64,000 nucleotides of DNA from Luminiphilus sp051201685 (GCF_051201685.1 NZ_CP179213.1:744001-808000); one strand, 5' to 3'; positions 42,490-51,917 are shown, counted from the first letter of the stretch. The notes: generated by a model not told the origin, from the letters alone. Numbers and translations are program-made.

Positions 42490-42903
42490 ATGCCCAGTGA
42501 AAACCTCGAGCTTCGCAAGGCGGGCCTTAAGGTCACCCTGCCTCGCATCAAGATCTTGCAAATGCTTGACTCTACCTCTGAAAGCGCCGAGCACCTGAGT
42601 GCTGAAGATGTTTATCAGCGCCTACGCGACACCGGTGAGGATGTCGGCTTAGCAACGGTGTACCGTGTTCTGACGCAGTTTGAGACCGCTGGGCTCGTGA
42701 CACGCCACAATTTTGAAACAGGTCACTCGGTATTCGAGCTGTCCTCTGATGACCACCACGACCATATGGTCGACGTGGAAAGTAATGAAGTGGTGGAGTT
42801 TTTCGACGAAGTTATTGAAGCGCGACAGCATGAAATAGCCGAGGCCAATGGTTACGAAATTATTGATCATTCGTTGGTGCTTTATGTGCGCAAGCAGCGC
42901 TAA
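42490..42903 (+). CDS. fur: Ferric uptake regulator Fur
   Basis: A 137-residue metal-sensing repressor. Winged-helix part: LRKAGLKVTLPRIKILQMLD and HLSAEDVYQRLRDTGEDVGLATVYRVL. Metal-binding part: HNFETGHSVFEL with SDDHHDHM and EVIEARQHEIAEANGYEIIDHSLVLY. The C-terminal CxxC zinc site of some Fur proteins is absent. With Fe2+ it represses iron uptake genes. No clear Fur box was seen in the 76-bp bamE-fur gap. Confidence 0.96.
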   Translation: MPSENLELRKAGLKVTLPRIKILQMLDSTSESAEHLSAEDVYQRLRDTGEDVGLATVYRVLTQFETAGLVTRHNFETGHSVFELSSDDHHDHMVDVESNEVVEFFDEVIEARQHEIAEANGYEIIDHSLVLYVRKQR

Positions 42904-42911
42904 CACGGCTG

Positions 42912-44566
42912 TTAGTGCAGGTTAAGCATTTCTCGGGCATGAGCTCGGGTGCTTTCAGTGATAGTTAGCCCGCCTTGCATACGAGCAATTTCTTCGACAC
43001 GGGCTTCTGTCTCTAGCATATTCACCTCCGTGAAAACGGCTGCAGCGTCGCCTGTTTTACTGACCTGCAGGTGGTTTAGGCCCTTGCAAGCGACTTGAGC
43101 CAAATGGGTCACGCATAGCACCTGAACCCGTTGGCTGAGCTGATTAAGCAGCTCTCCGACAACCTCAGCGACCCCGCCGCCTATACCGACGTCGACTTCA
43201 TCGAAAATCATGGTGGGGGCGGTGGCACTTTCTGCAGCTGCCACTTGAAGGGCGAGACTTATCCGAGACAGCTCTCCACCCGAGGCGATTTTGGCCAGCG
43301 ACCCTGGCGCACTGCCCGGATTGGTGCTGATGAGAAATTCGACCTGTTCCGCACCGGCTGGATCGGGTGTGTCCTCCGGGCGTTGAGTTAACACCACCTG
43401 AAAATCACAGCGCTCCATGGCGAGACGGGTCAGTGTGGTTGAGACGTGCCCAATGAGCTGTTTTGCGGCTTTTTTACGTTTTGCAGTCAGTTTTTTTGCG
43501 GTCTTGGACCAAGTTGACTGAGCAATTTCAAGGTCTTTCTCCAGTTGATTCAGTTGATCAGGGCCTGCATTGAGTGTCTCAAGCTCAACCTTAAGCTGGG
43601 CATGCCGCTGGGTCAGCTCCTCTGGCATGACACGGTGCTTTCTAGCCAGGTCGTAGACCTGTTCTAAGCGATCAGTAACCCATTGTAGTTGTCCTGGATC
43701 ACGGTCGAGTTGATCGGTGTACCGGATGAGCTCACTTTGTGCCTCTTGCAATTGAATTTCCGCGGTCTCGAGCATTTCGCGGATATTATTCATAGTTGCG
43801 CCCTCGTGGCGCTCATCAGAGACCAACTGCCGGGTGCGAACAAGCTGCTCGAGTTGCTGCTCACAATGCTCTTGGGCTTGCCCGGCACTGTCGATTAAAA
43901 AGTCAGCATTATGAAGCTGCTTTTGCTGTGCCTCGAGGCTCTGTAGTTCCTCGGCACCAAGATCCAGCGTATCAAGCTCGGAGACCTGATAAGTGAGCAG
44001 ATCGAATCGCGCCGTATCAGCCGCAGATTGTCCCGTCTTTTGTTCAAGCTCTGTGGCAAGGGTGTGCCATTGCGCAGAAGCCTGAGCGACCTCTGCCGCT
44101 AGACCAGTGGCGCCAGCTGTGGCGTCTAATAGCGCGCGCTGACTCGCTCTGCGCAGGAGCGACTGATGAGCATGCTGGCTGTGTATATCGACGAGCAGCG
44201 CACCAACGGCCGCACAATCCACAAGGGTTGCAGGTGCGCCATTAATAAATGCTTTTGAGCGCCCGTCGGCGCCCGCCACGCGTCGAAGAATGCATTCTTG
44301 GGTCGGCAGGTCGAGTTCCCGCTCATGGAGCCAGTTGCCTACCGCGGGGAGCTCGTCGATTTGAAAAACCGCCGTGATATCGGCGCGCTTTGCCCTGGCC
44401 TTACAGTGCGCGCATCTGCCCGATCACCAATACAGAGCCCCAAAGCATCCAACATTATGGACTTGCCCGCTCCGGTTTCTCCGGTAATCACCGTCATGCC
44501 GCTCTCTAGATCCATGTCGAGAGAGGCGACAACGGCATAATCGCGGATGGTGATTTGCTTGAGCAT
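42912..44566 (-). pseudogene. recN: DNA repair protein RecN, interrupted by a single frameshift
   Basis: RecN is an SMC-like ATPase for double-strand break repair. Here it is in two frames: 44566 to about 44390 gives the start with Walker A (VITGETGAGKSIMLDALGL), and about 44390 to 42912 gives the rest (HSQHAHQSLLRR, SGGELSRISLALQVAA, MIFDEVDVGIGG). The missing link reads ADITAVFQIDELPAVGNW in the second frame, immediately after VRPGQ in the first, so only one base is lost. An A-run (TTT at 44389-44391 on the plus strand) is the likely place: with one extra A the join would read RPGQKRADITAVF. Restored, the protein would be about 551 residues, the usual RecN size. Either a real inactivation or a sequencing error. 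Confidence 0.88.
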
Positions 44567-44677
44567 AAAGTGCTTCCAGTTATTTCCTCTTTTATAGCGC
44601 AACATGCCTCAATCAGGAAAGGTCGAAGACGGTTCTTTGTCCTGAACCTCGGCTGTGTTACTAATTAGGGATGACTA

Positions 44678-45730
44678 TTGACGCCATTTGCTATGCCAAC
44701 TACTGATCTCTCAGGCCGCGCGACGGATTTGCTGCGGACCTTAGTCGAAATGCATATCCGCGATGGCCAGCCTGTGGGTTCTAAAAGTCTGCAGGCTCAC
44801 AGCACGCTGTCGGTCAGCCCAGCAACCGTCCGCAATATAATGTCTGATCTTGAAGACCGAGGACTTCTGACTTCTCCCCACACCTCGGCGGGGAGGATTC
44901 CTACAGCAAGGGGTTATCGGCTTTTTGTAGACACGCTGCTACAGGTTCAGCCTATTGAAGAGAACGCGGTTCTTGCTCTGCGTGAAGAACTCAACCCCAA
45001 CCGTACGGCAAAGGATTTGGTGCAAACAGCATCCTCACTGCTAGCTCAGGTGACGTCACAGGCCGGCATTGTTACCGTGCCGAGAACCGAGGTGAATGCC
45101 TTAAGACAGGTAGAGTTCCTGCCGTTGTCAGAAAATCGTGTGTTGGTGATTTTGGTGATCAACGAGCGCGAGGTACAAAACCGAGTGATCGAGTTGGCTC
45201 AACCTCTCACTGAGGCTCAGTTGAAGGCGGCGGCTGATTTAATTAACCAACGGTATGCCGGTGCTGATTTGGTAGAGGTTAAGGCTAGGCTCGTTCAAGA
45301 AATGGCTGAGGCGAGAAGTCGTATTGACGAATATATGGCTGCGGCACTCGATTTGGCGAACCGCGCGCTGGATGACGGTGAGCCCGGTGAGGATTACGTC
45401 GTAGCTGGAGAGAACTTCCTCTTGGGACAAGCCCATCCAGAGGATATGGATAAGCTGCGGGAGCTTTTTGATGCCTTTCAGCATAAAAGAGACGTACTGG
45501 AGTTACTTGAGCGCTCGTATCGTGCCCAGGGCGTACAAATCTTTATTGGTGAGGAAGCCGGTTACGACGTTTTTGGTGATTACTCTGTGGTTACCGCGCC
45601 TTATGCTCAAGGTAGCCGAACATTAGGCGTGTTAGGCGTGATTGGACCGACTCGTATGGCTTACGAACGCGTCATTCCGATGGTTGATGTCACGGCGCGG
45701 ATGCTCAGTGCTGCGCTCTCACGGTCCTGA
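44678..45730 (+). CDS. hrcA: Heat-inducible transcription repressor HrcA
   Basis: A 350-residue HrcA: N-terminal winged helix (TDLLRTLVEMHIRDGQPVGSKSLQ, SVSPATVRNIMSDLEDRGLL, PHTSAGRIPTARGYRLFVD) and C-terminal GAF-like dimer domain ending in GVIGPTRMAYERVIPMVD. It represses chaperonin genes through CIRCE elements and is itself kept active by GroEL. TTG at 44678 was used because AGGGA ends 6 nt before; an ATG at 44693 is the alternative. No CIRCE element is seen in this window, so its targets (groESL) are probably elsewhere. It is divergent from recN. Confidence 0.94.
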   Translation: MTPFAMPTTDLSGRATDLLRTLVEMHIRDGQPVGSKSLQAHSTLSVSPATVRNIMSDLEDRGLLTSPHTSAGRIPTARGYRLFVDTLLQVQPIEENAVLALREELNPNRTAKDLVQTASSLLAQVTSQAGIVTVPRTEVNALRQVEFLPLSENRVLVILVINEREVQNRVIELAQPLTEAQLKAAADLINQRYAGADLVEVKARLVQEMAEARSRIDEYMAAALDLANRALDDGEPGEDYVVAGENFLLGQAHPEDMDKLRELFDAFQHKRDVLELLERSYRAQGVQIFIGEEAGYDVFGDYSVVTAPYAQGSRTLGVLGVIGPTRMAYERVIPMVDVTARMLSAALSRS

Positions 45731-46101
45731 CTTATTGGGTGGGTGACAATTACACCGGTCTGAACCGCGTTGCGGTAGATTTTAAGCCGCCGCTGCCTGA
45801 CAAAATCAGTTAGGGCCTCGATCTTCCTACAGGACTGTGTCCAAGCAATAAATGGCCTCATGGCGGCGTGCCACCAAATGTATATAGGGGCAGTCCTATG
45901 GCTGGGGCATGCTTTTTTGCCCAATGGCATCCTCACCTGCTTGCAATGCCCAATGGCTCTAGATTTCGATGAAAGCCCTACTAATTGGGGGCGGTGCTTG
46001 AAATCTGTACCAACCATCCCCATTTCCGATTCCAAACCAAGGAAGCGCGTTCTGCGTAGCCTGACCACATTATGATTGAACCATGCCAGAGGGCACCGGA
46101 A
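45731..46101. other. hrcA-grpE intergenic region, 371 bp
   Basis: No gene is supported (a 210-codon frame on the minus strand has no family features). It contains the heat-shock promoter at 45997-46025 described separately. Confidence 0.6.
45997..46025 (+). promoter_or_regulatory. Sigma-32 (RpoH) promoter of grpE
   Basis: CTTGAAA (45997-46003), 14 bp, then CCCCATTT (46018-46025): an exact match to the sigma-32 consensus with permitted spacing. It lies about 75 bp upstream of the grpE start. Confidence 0.9.
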
Positions 46102-46665
46102 ATGGCAGAAGACAAGACTGAATACACCGATGACGAATCCCCTGCTGCTGTGGGTGGCACGTTGGATGTGACAGATGATGATGCAGAGCTGGAAGCGCTG
46201 AATCCCGAAGAGGTTACCGCGCAATTGGAGGCGGATCTTGCCGAGGCAAAAGATGCCGCGCTTCGCGCTCAGGCCGACGCTGCTAACGTTCAACGCCGCG
46301 CTGAGCAGGAGGTTGAAAAGGCTCGGAAATTTGCTCTAGAGCGCTTTGTTAGCGAGTTGCTGCCGGTGGTCGATAACATGGAACGTGCTCTGGAAGCCGC
46401 GGGCAGCGATGAGGTGATGAAGCCCATTGTTGAGGGTATTGAGCTGACGCAAAAGAGCTTGATCGATGTCCTGCAAAAACATGGTGTGGAGACCGTAGAC
46501 CCGATGGGAGAACCCTTCGATCCACAAATCGCACAGGCCATGAGCATGGTGGAAAATCCCGAGGTGGAACCGAATACGGTGATTGCCGTTATGCAGAAGG
46601 GATATCAATTAAACGGGCGATTAGTTCGCCCAGCAATGGTCATGGTGAGTAAGGCTGCAGAGTAA
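46102..46665 (+). CDS. grpE: Nucleotide exchange factor GrpE
   Basis: A 187-residue GrpE that releases ADP from DnaK. An acidic start is followed by a long coiled-coil (LEADLAEAKDAALRAQADAANVQRRAEQEVEKARKFA), then LPVVDNMERALE and the beta-domain signature FDPQIAQAMSMVENPEVEPNTVIAVMQKGYQLNGRLVRPAMVMV. The ATG at 46102 has GAGGG upstream; a longer frame from 46072 is less likely. It leads the heat-shock set grpE-dnaK-dnaJ and has a sigma-32 promoter. Confidence 0.96.
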   Translation: MAEDKTEYTDDESPAAVGGTLDVTDDDAELEALNPEEVTAQLEADLAEAKDAALRAQADAANVQRRAEQEVEKARKFALERFVSELLPVVDNMERALEAAGSDEVMKPIVEGIELTQKSLIDVLQKHGVETVDPMGEPFDPQIAQAMSMVENPEVEPNTVIAVMQKGYQLNGRLVRPAMVMVSKAAE

Positions 46666-46681
46666 TTCCCACACAAAGCGT

Positions 46682-46709
46682 CTTGAATTTTTTTAAATCG
46701 GACCCATCT
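46682..46709 (+). promoter_or_regulatory. Second sigma-32-like promoter, upstream of dnaK
   Basis: CTTGAAT (46682-46688), 13 bp, then ACCCATCT (46702-46709). Slightly weaker match than the grpE promoter, 50 bp before the dnaK start, so dnaK can be induced independently of grpE. Confidence 0.75.
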
Positions 46710-46760
46710 ATACAAGCAAGCAAGGATAACGGGCAAAAGCCCCGTTAAGAGGAGAGAGTC

Positions 46761-48698
46761 ATGGGCAAAATTATTGGAATAGACCTTGGAACCACCAATT
46801 CATGCGTATCGGTGTTGGAAGGTGGCAAGGCACGAGTTATTGAAAATGCAGAGGGCGGACGCACTACCCCTTCGATTGTTGCTTATGCTGACGATGATGA
46901 AGTGCTGGTAGGGCAGGCGGCCAAACGTCAGGCGGTCACAAACCCCACCAACACGCTCTACGCGGTCAAGCGGCTCATCGGCCGACGTTTTGAAGACAAG
47001 GTGGTACAGAAGGACATCAAGATGGTGCCTTACAACATTGTCAAAGCTGACAATGGCGATGCCTGGGTTGAGGCCAAGGGCAATAGCATGGCGCCGCCAC
47101 AGGTTTCTGCAGAAGTCCTGCGCAAAATGAAAAAGACCGCCGAAGAGTTTCTGGGTGAAACGGTTTCAGAAGCAGTAATTACAGTGCCGGCGTACTTCAA
47201 TGATTCGCAGCGCCAAGCCACAAAAGACGCGGGCAAAATTGCGGGGCTTGAGGTCAAGCGCATTATCAATGAGCCGACTGCGGCAGCGTTGGCTTACGGC
47301 ATGGACAAGTCTCAGGGCGATCGCACGATTGCGGTCTACGACCTGGGTGGCGGTACCTTCGATATTTCAGTCATTGAAATTGCTGAGGTCGATGGTGAGC
47401 ACCAGTTTGAGGTTCTCGCAACCAACGGCGATACCTTCCTCGGCGGCGAAGATTTTGACCTCCGGTTGATCGAGTATTTGGCCGACGAATTCAAGCGAGA
47501 GAATGGCATTGATTTGCATGGTGATCCTCTCGCGTTGCAGCGCCTTAAGGAGGCTGCTGAAAAAGCCAAAATCGAACTTTCCAGCGCCCAGCAGACGGAA
47601 GTAAATTTACCCTACATTACGGCTGACGCCACAGGGCCCAAGCACTTGGTGGTCAAACTGTCGCGGTCTAAGCTCGAATCTCTGGTAGAGGAGCTGGTAA
47701 CACGCTCACTGGATCCGGTAAAAACAGCTTTGGCAGACGCTGGCCTGTCGCCCTCCGAAATTCAGGACGTCATTTTGGTCGGTGGACAGACGCGCATGCC
47801 TTTAGTGCAGACGACAGTATCCGACTTCTTCGGCAAAGAGCCACGCAAGGATGTGAACCCCGACGAGGCGGTAGCCATGGGTGCATCAATTCAGGGTGCG
47901 GTATTGGCCGGTGACGTCAAAGACGTCCTTCTGCTTGACGTGACGCCACTGACTTTGGGTATTGAAACAATGGGCAGTGTGGCAACGCCATTGATTGAAA
48001 AGAACACTACGATTCCAACAAAGAAATCACAGGTGTTCTCAACGGCTGAAGACAACCAGACCGCGGTAACCATCCATGTGGTTCAGGGTGAGCGCAAGCA
48101 GGCGGCTCAAAACAAGTCTCTCGGTCGATTCGATTTGGCCGATATTCCACCGGCTCCGCGAGGCGTACCTCAAGTTGAGGTAACTTTTGACCTCGATGCC
48201 AACGGTATTCTGAATGTATCTGCTAAAGATAAGGCCACGGGCAAAGAGCAGTCGATTCGTATTACTGCATCGGGCGGCCTCTCAGAAGATGAAATCGAGC
48301 AAATGGTGCAGGACGCCGAGGCTAACGCCGAAGCCGACAAGAAGTTTGAGGAGATGATCACTGTTCGAAACACTTGTGACGGCATGGTACACGCGGCACG
48401 AAAAACTCTTGAAGAGGCTGGTGAGCATTCAACCGTAGATGAGCGAGCTGCTATTGAAGCCGCGATTGCCGAGGCCGAGGAGGCCATGAAGGGCGACGAT
48501 AAAGAAGCGATTGAAGCCGCTACGGCGAAAATCACCGAAGCAACTGGGCCAGTAGCGCAAAAAATGTATGCGGCTCAGGAAGCAGAAGGTGCGTCTGACG
48601 CTGCTGGCGCAGAAGCCGGTGCTGCAGAGAGCCCCGCCGATGATGGCGACGTGGTTGACGCCGAGTTTGAGGAAGTGAAAGAAGACGACAAGCCATAG
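46761..48698 (+). CDS. dnaK: Molecular chaperone DnaK (Hsp70)
   Basis: A 645-residue Hsp70. ATPase signatures IGIDLGTTNSCVSV (start), VYDLGGGTFDISVIE and VILVGGQTRMPLVQ. The substrate-binding domain begins with the linker DVLLLDVTPLTLGIET, and the C-terminus ends EFEEVKEDDKP, the usual EEVxxxD type. AGAGGAGAGAGTC before the ATG is a strong ribosome site. It has its own heat-shock-type promoter; a hairpin and a terminator separate it from dnaJ. Confidence 0.98.
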   Translation: MGKIIGIDLGTTNSCVSVLEGGKARVIENAEGGRTTPSIVAYADDDEVLVGQAAKRQAVTNPTNTLYAVKRLIGRRFEDKVVQKDIKMVPYNIVKADNGDAWVEAKGNSMAPPQVSAEVLRKMKKTAEEFLGETVSEAVITVPAYFNDSQRQATKDAGKIAGLEVKRIINEPTAAALAYGMDKSQGDRTIAVYDLGGGTFDISVIEIAEVDGEHQFEVLATNGDTFLGGEDFDLRLIEYLADEFKRENGIDLHGDPLALQRLKEAAEKAKIELSSAQQTEVNLPYITADATGPKHLVVKLSRSKLESLVEELVTRSLDPVKTALADAGLSPSEIQDVILVGGQTRMPLVQTTVSDFFGKEPRKDVNPDEAVAMGASIQGAVLAGDVKDVLLLDVTPLTLGIETMGSVATPLIEKNTTIPTKKSQVFSTAEDNQTAVTIHVVQGERKQAAQNKSLGRFDLADIPPAPRGVPQVEVTFDLDANGILNVSAKDKATGKEQSIRITASGGLSEDEIEQMVQDAEANAEADKKFEEMITVRNTCDGMVHAARKTLEEAGEHSTVDERAAIEAAIAEAEEAMKGDDKEAIEAATAKITEATGPVAQKMYAAQEAEGASDAAGAEAGAAESPADDGDVVDAEFEEVKEDDKP

Positions 48699-48705
48699 GT
48701 TCCCT

Positions 48706-48737
48706 GGCTGCGTGATATGTGCACATATCATGCAGCC
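48706..48737. repeat. 32-bp inverted repeat downstream of dnaK
   Basis: GGCTGCGTGATATGTG and its complement CACATATCATGCAGCC meet without a gap, with one mismatched pair (G-T in RNA). It begins 8 bp after the dnaK stop and would form a strong hairpin, probably protecting the dnaK mRNA 3' end. Confidence 0.9.
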
Positions 48738-48766
48738 CATGTCAGGGAGTAACATGGTAAGTTCGA

Positions 48767-48799
48767 CGCGGGTTTTTTCAAGCCCGCGTATTTTTTTTT
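48767..48799 (+). terminator. Terminator between dnaK and dnaJ
   Basis: CGCGGG (48767-48772) pairs with CCCGCG (48783-48788), followed by nine T (48791-48799). It should lower, but perhaps not abolish, read-through into dnaJ. Confidence 0.85.
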
Positions 48800-48842
48800 G
48801 GGGGGAGCGGCATCCCCTCTAGGTAACTAAGGTTAATCAGCA

Positions 48843-49973
48843 ATGTCCAAGCGTGATTATTACGAAGTGCTCGGGGTAGATCGATCTACAACAGATCCGG
48901 ATATCAAAAAGGCCTATCGCCGTATCGCCATGAAGTTCCACCCCGATCGGAACCCCGATGATAAGGATGCCGACGCAAAATTTAAGGAGGCGACCGAAGC
49001 TTACGACGTTCTGATGAACGCCGATAAGCGGGCTGCATACGATCAATTTGGCCATGCGGGGCTCGAGCAGGGTGCTGGCGGTGGCGGCTTCCAAGGTGGT
49101 TCAAGCTTCAGCGATATTTTTGGCGATGTCTTTGGCGACATTTTTGGCGGCGGTGGAGGTGGTGGGCGTCAGGGTCCGCAGCGCGGCTCAGATCTGCGCT
49201 ATACCATGGAGGTAAGCCTCGAAGAGGCCGTTCGTGGTGCAACACGAGAGATCAAAGTACCCACGCTGCAACATTGTGACACTTGCGATGGCAGCGGGGC
49301 CAAGCCGGGCACCAATCCAGTTACCTGTGGCAGCTGTGGTGGTGCGGGCCAAGTGCGCATGCAGCAGGGCTTTTTCCAGGTGCAGCAAACTTGCCCCAAA
49401 TGCCGCGGCGCAGGAAAGACCATCTCAGACCCTTGTCGCGATTGCCGGGGACAAGGGCTCTTGGAGAAAACCAAAACGTTATCGGTCAAGGTGCCTCCCG
49501 GGGTTGATACCGGTGACCGTATCCGGTTGAGCGGAGAAGGTGAGGCTGGCCCAGCGGGCGGTCCCAACGGTGACTTGTTTGTGCAGATTGCCGTGCGCCA
49601 ACATAACCTTTTTGAAAGGGATGGGCGCAATTTGTATTGCGAGGTCCCCATAAATTTTGTTGATGCGGCTTTAGGTGGAGAGCTCGAGGTTCCCACCCTA
49701 GACGGGAAAGTGAAATTAAAAATTCCCTCCGAAACGCAAACGGGCAAAATGTTTCGCCTGCGAGGCAAGGGCGTGCTGCCTGTGCGTGGAGGGCCCATTG
49801 GTGATCTGATGTGTCGAGCTGTAGTCGAGACACCGGTAAATCTGAGCGCGCAACAGAAACAGTTATTGCAGGAATTCCGCGCCACCCTCGACGAAGGGGG
49901 CAATCGTCAGTCGCCGCGTCAATCGAGTTGGTTTGAGGGCGTAAAGTCTTTTTTTGACGGAATGACTAAGTGA
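48843..49973 (+). CDS. dnaJ: Co-chaperone DnaJ (Hsp40)
   Basis: A 376-residue type I J protein that delivers clients to DnaK and stimulates its ATPase. J domain with HPD (KFHPDRNPDDKDAD), Gly/Phe-rich linker (QGGSSFSDIFGDVFGDIFGG), then four zinc motifs: CDTCDGSG, CGSCGGAG, CPKCRGAG and CRDCRGQG. The C-terminal peptide-binding domains follow. Its ribosome site is weak (AAGGTTAATC), and it overlaps dapB by 4 bp, so the two are translationally coupled. Confidence 0.98.
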   Translation: MSKRDYYEVLGVDRSTTDPDIKKAYRRIAMKFHPDRNPDDKDADAKFKEATEAYDVLMNADKRAAYDQFGHAGLEQGAGGGGFQGGSSFSDIFGDVFGDIFGGGGGGGRQGPQRGSDLRYTMEVSLEEAVRGATREIKVPTLQHCDTCDGSGAKPGTNPVTCGSCGGAGQVRMQQGFFQVQQTCPKCRGAGKTISDPCRDCRGQGLLEKTKTLSVKVPPGVDTGDRIRLSGEGEAGPAGGPNGDLFVQIAVRQHNLFERDGRNLYCEVPINFVDAALGGELEVPTLDGKVKLKIPSETQTGKMFRLRGKGVLPVRGGPIGDLMCRAVVETPVNLSAQQKQLLQEFRATLDEGGNRQSPRQSSWFEGVKSFFDGMTK

Positions 49974-50785
49974 CCACAAAGGTGGCAATCGCGGGAGCAT
50001 CGGGCCGAATGGGTCGTATGCTGCTCGAGGCTGTTGCGGCGGGTGATCACGACTTGGTTTTGGGCGCTGCCATTGTGCGACCCAACAGCGCGCTGTGTGG
50101 TGTTGATACTGGCGTGTTTTTGGGCGGGCCTCCTTCAGGCGTTCTTTTTTCCGGAGACGCAGATGCGGCGATTGCGGGGGTTGATGTGGTCGTTGACTTC
50201 ACGCCTCCCGATGCAGCCTTGGTGAACGCAGAATACTGTGCCTCAACAGGGCGGCCGTTGGTCTCTGGCACCACCGGATTTTCTACGCAGGATGCCCAGC
50301 GATTCCGCGAAGCCACGCAAAATATCCCACTCTGCCAAGCGTCAAATTTCTCTACTGGAGTGAACCTTGCCTATCGGCTGTTGGCACAGGCGGCGGCAAT
50401 TTTAGGTGGCGAGGCTGACATCGAAATAAGCGAGGCCCATCATCGACACAAAGTGGATGCGCCCAGTGGCACAGCCATAGCCATGGGTGAGGTTGTCGCT
50501 GAAACCCTAGGACGCAATTTAGCCGAGGTAGCGGTGTATGGCCGTGAGGGTCACACCGGCGAAAGGGCACGAGAAACCATTGGTTTTTCAACACTGCGGG
50601 CTGGAGATATTGTGGGTGACCATACGGTTACTTTTGCGGCTCAGGGTGAGCGCCTCGAAATTACACACAAAGCCAGCTCTAGAATGGCTTTTGCCCGGGG
50701 TGCCCTTCGCGCTGCGGTCTGGTTGATTAGTCAAAAGCCTGGCATGTACGACATGCAAGATGTTCTGGGTTTAAAGGAGAATTAA
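49970..50785 (+). CDS. dapB: 4-Hydroxy-tetrahydrodipicolinate reductase
   Basis: A 271-residue enzyme of lysine/diaminopimelate synthesis. The N-terminal NAD(P)-binding motif is VAIAGASGRMGRML. The catalytic segment is ISEAHHRHKVDAPSGTA, with VVDFTPPDAALVN and SGTTGFSTQ. GTG start overlapping the dnaJ stop (GTGA). The placement after dnaJ is common in this group of gammaproteobacteria. Confidence 0.97.
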   Translation: MTTKVAIAGASGRMGRMLLEAVAAGDHDLVLGAAIVRPNSALCGVDTGVFLGGPPSGVLFSGDADAAIAGVDVVVDFTPPDAALVNAEYCASTGRPLVSGTTGFSTQDAQRFREATQNIPLCQASNFSTGVNLAYRLLAQAAAILGGEADIEISEAHHRHKVDAPSGTAIAMGEVVAETLGRNLAEVAVYGREGHTGERARETIGFSTLRAGDIVGDHTVTFAAQGERLEITHKASSRMAFARGALRAAVWLISQKPGMYDMQDVLGLKEN

Positions 50786-50788
50786 GTC

Positions 50789-51649
50789 GTGAATTCAGTC
50801 GCTCATGTTGTCAACATTGACGAAACTAACGCTCAGGAACAGCTTATTGAAGAGTCGCACAATAGGCCCGTAGTCGTTGATTTTTGGGCCGACTGGTGTG
50901 AGCCCTGTAAGCAACTGATGCCTATTTTGGAAAAGTTAGCCACAGAATACGCCGGCGCTTTTTTGCTGGCTAAAGTTAATGCAGATGAGCAGCAAGGGCT
51001 GGCAGGCCAGTTGGGTGTTAGAAGCTTGCCCACCGTTATGGTGATCAAGGATGGGCAGCCCATTGACGGTTTTGCCGGAGCCCAGCCTGAGTCTGCTGTT
51101 CGGGAAATGTTGGAAAAGCATTTGCCGTCGCCTTGGAATGCGAAAATTGCAGAGGCAACTGAGCTGTTGGATGCGGGAGATACGGCGGGTGCCTTGGCGC
51201 TACTGCGTGGCGCCTGGGAGGATTCCAATAAGCTGACAGAGTTAACCCATGCTTATGCCGGGGCATTGATAGAGGCCAATAGACTCGATGACGCCACGAC
51301 CGTTCTCAGTGAGGTCCGAATGGTTGATCAGGACGCCCTTCATGAGCAGCTGATGGCTCAGATTGAGCTAAAGCGGGCGGCGGGTAAATCGCCCGAGATA
51401 GAAGCTTTAGAAGTGGAGCTCGCGGCCAATAGTGATGATCACGGGGTGAGGGTTCAGTTGGCCGTACAGCTAAGCGCTGCCGACCACCACAAAGAAGCGT
51501 TGGAGCACCTGCTAACCGTGTTGCGATCCGATCGTGACTGGAACAACGGTGAAGCAAAGCGCCTTTATTTGGATACGCTGACAACAATTGGTAAGGGCGA
51601 CCCGCTGGCGGCAGAATACCAGCGTAAACTTTTTTCCATTCTGTATTAG
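50789..51649 (+). CDS. cnoX: Chaperedoxin CnoX (YbbN-type thioredoxin with TPR tail)
   Basis: A 286-residue protein: an N-terminal thioredoxin fold with W-C-E-P-C (Cys37, Cys40) and cis-Pro loop SLPTV, then a TPR-like helical tail (about residues 115-286). CnoX holds clients under oxidative (HOCl) stress and passes them to DnaK/J/E and GroEL. Here both active-site Cys are present, so it may also act as a true reductase, unlike the E. coli form. It starts 3 bp after dapB, in the same unit as dnaJ, which ties it to the chaperone set. GTG start; AAGGAGAATTAA lies upstream. Confidence 0.87.
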   Translation: MNSVAHVVNIDETNAQEQLIEESHNRPVVVDFWADWCEPCKQLMPILEKLATEYAGAFLLAKVNADEQQGLAGQLGVRSLPTVMVIKDGQPIDGFAGAQPESAVREMLEKHLPSPWNAKIAEATELLDAGDTAGALALLRGAWEDSNKLTELTHAYAGALIEANRLDDATTVLSEVRMVDQDALHEQLMAQIELKRAAGKSPEIEALEVELAANSDDHGVRVQLAVQLSAADHHKEALEHLLTVLRSDRDWNNGEAKRLYLDTLTTIGKGDPLAAEYQRKLFSILY

Positions 51650-51917
51650 AAAGGGCTGGGTAACGCGGCCTTCGCAGCCCTAGCCAACTTTTCTCTGGCC
51701 CTCACGTCATCTGGTGGCATGGTAAGGCCCTCCTTGTCGCTAGACACCCGTTCGCCTTGCCCAGAAAGGGCGCAAAGCCTAGCAAATATCTAGTCTGGTA
51801 AAGGGCACTTGCAATCGCCGCCTAACTTGCCTACATTCCACAGCGTAGAAAAACATACTCAAGGTTCAAAATACGGCGGTTTGCTCACCAAATCGCCCCT
51901 GATAATTGGAGGCACGT

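Noticed and set aside
44567..44677. LexA (SOS) box before recN
   Set aside because: No CTGT-N8-ACAG sequence was found in the gap.
44600..46760. CIRCE element for HrcA
   Set aside because: No TTAGCACTC-N9-GAGTGCTAA pattern was seen before hrcA, grpE or dnaK.
51652..51681. Hairpin AGGGCTG/CAGCCCT after cnoX as a terminator
   Set aside because: Seven pairs with a long loop and no T tail; too weak to list.
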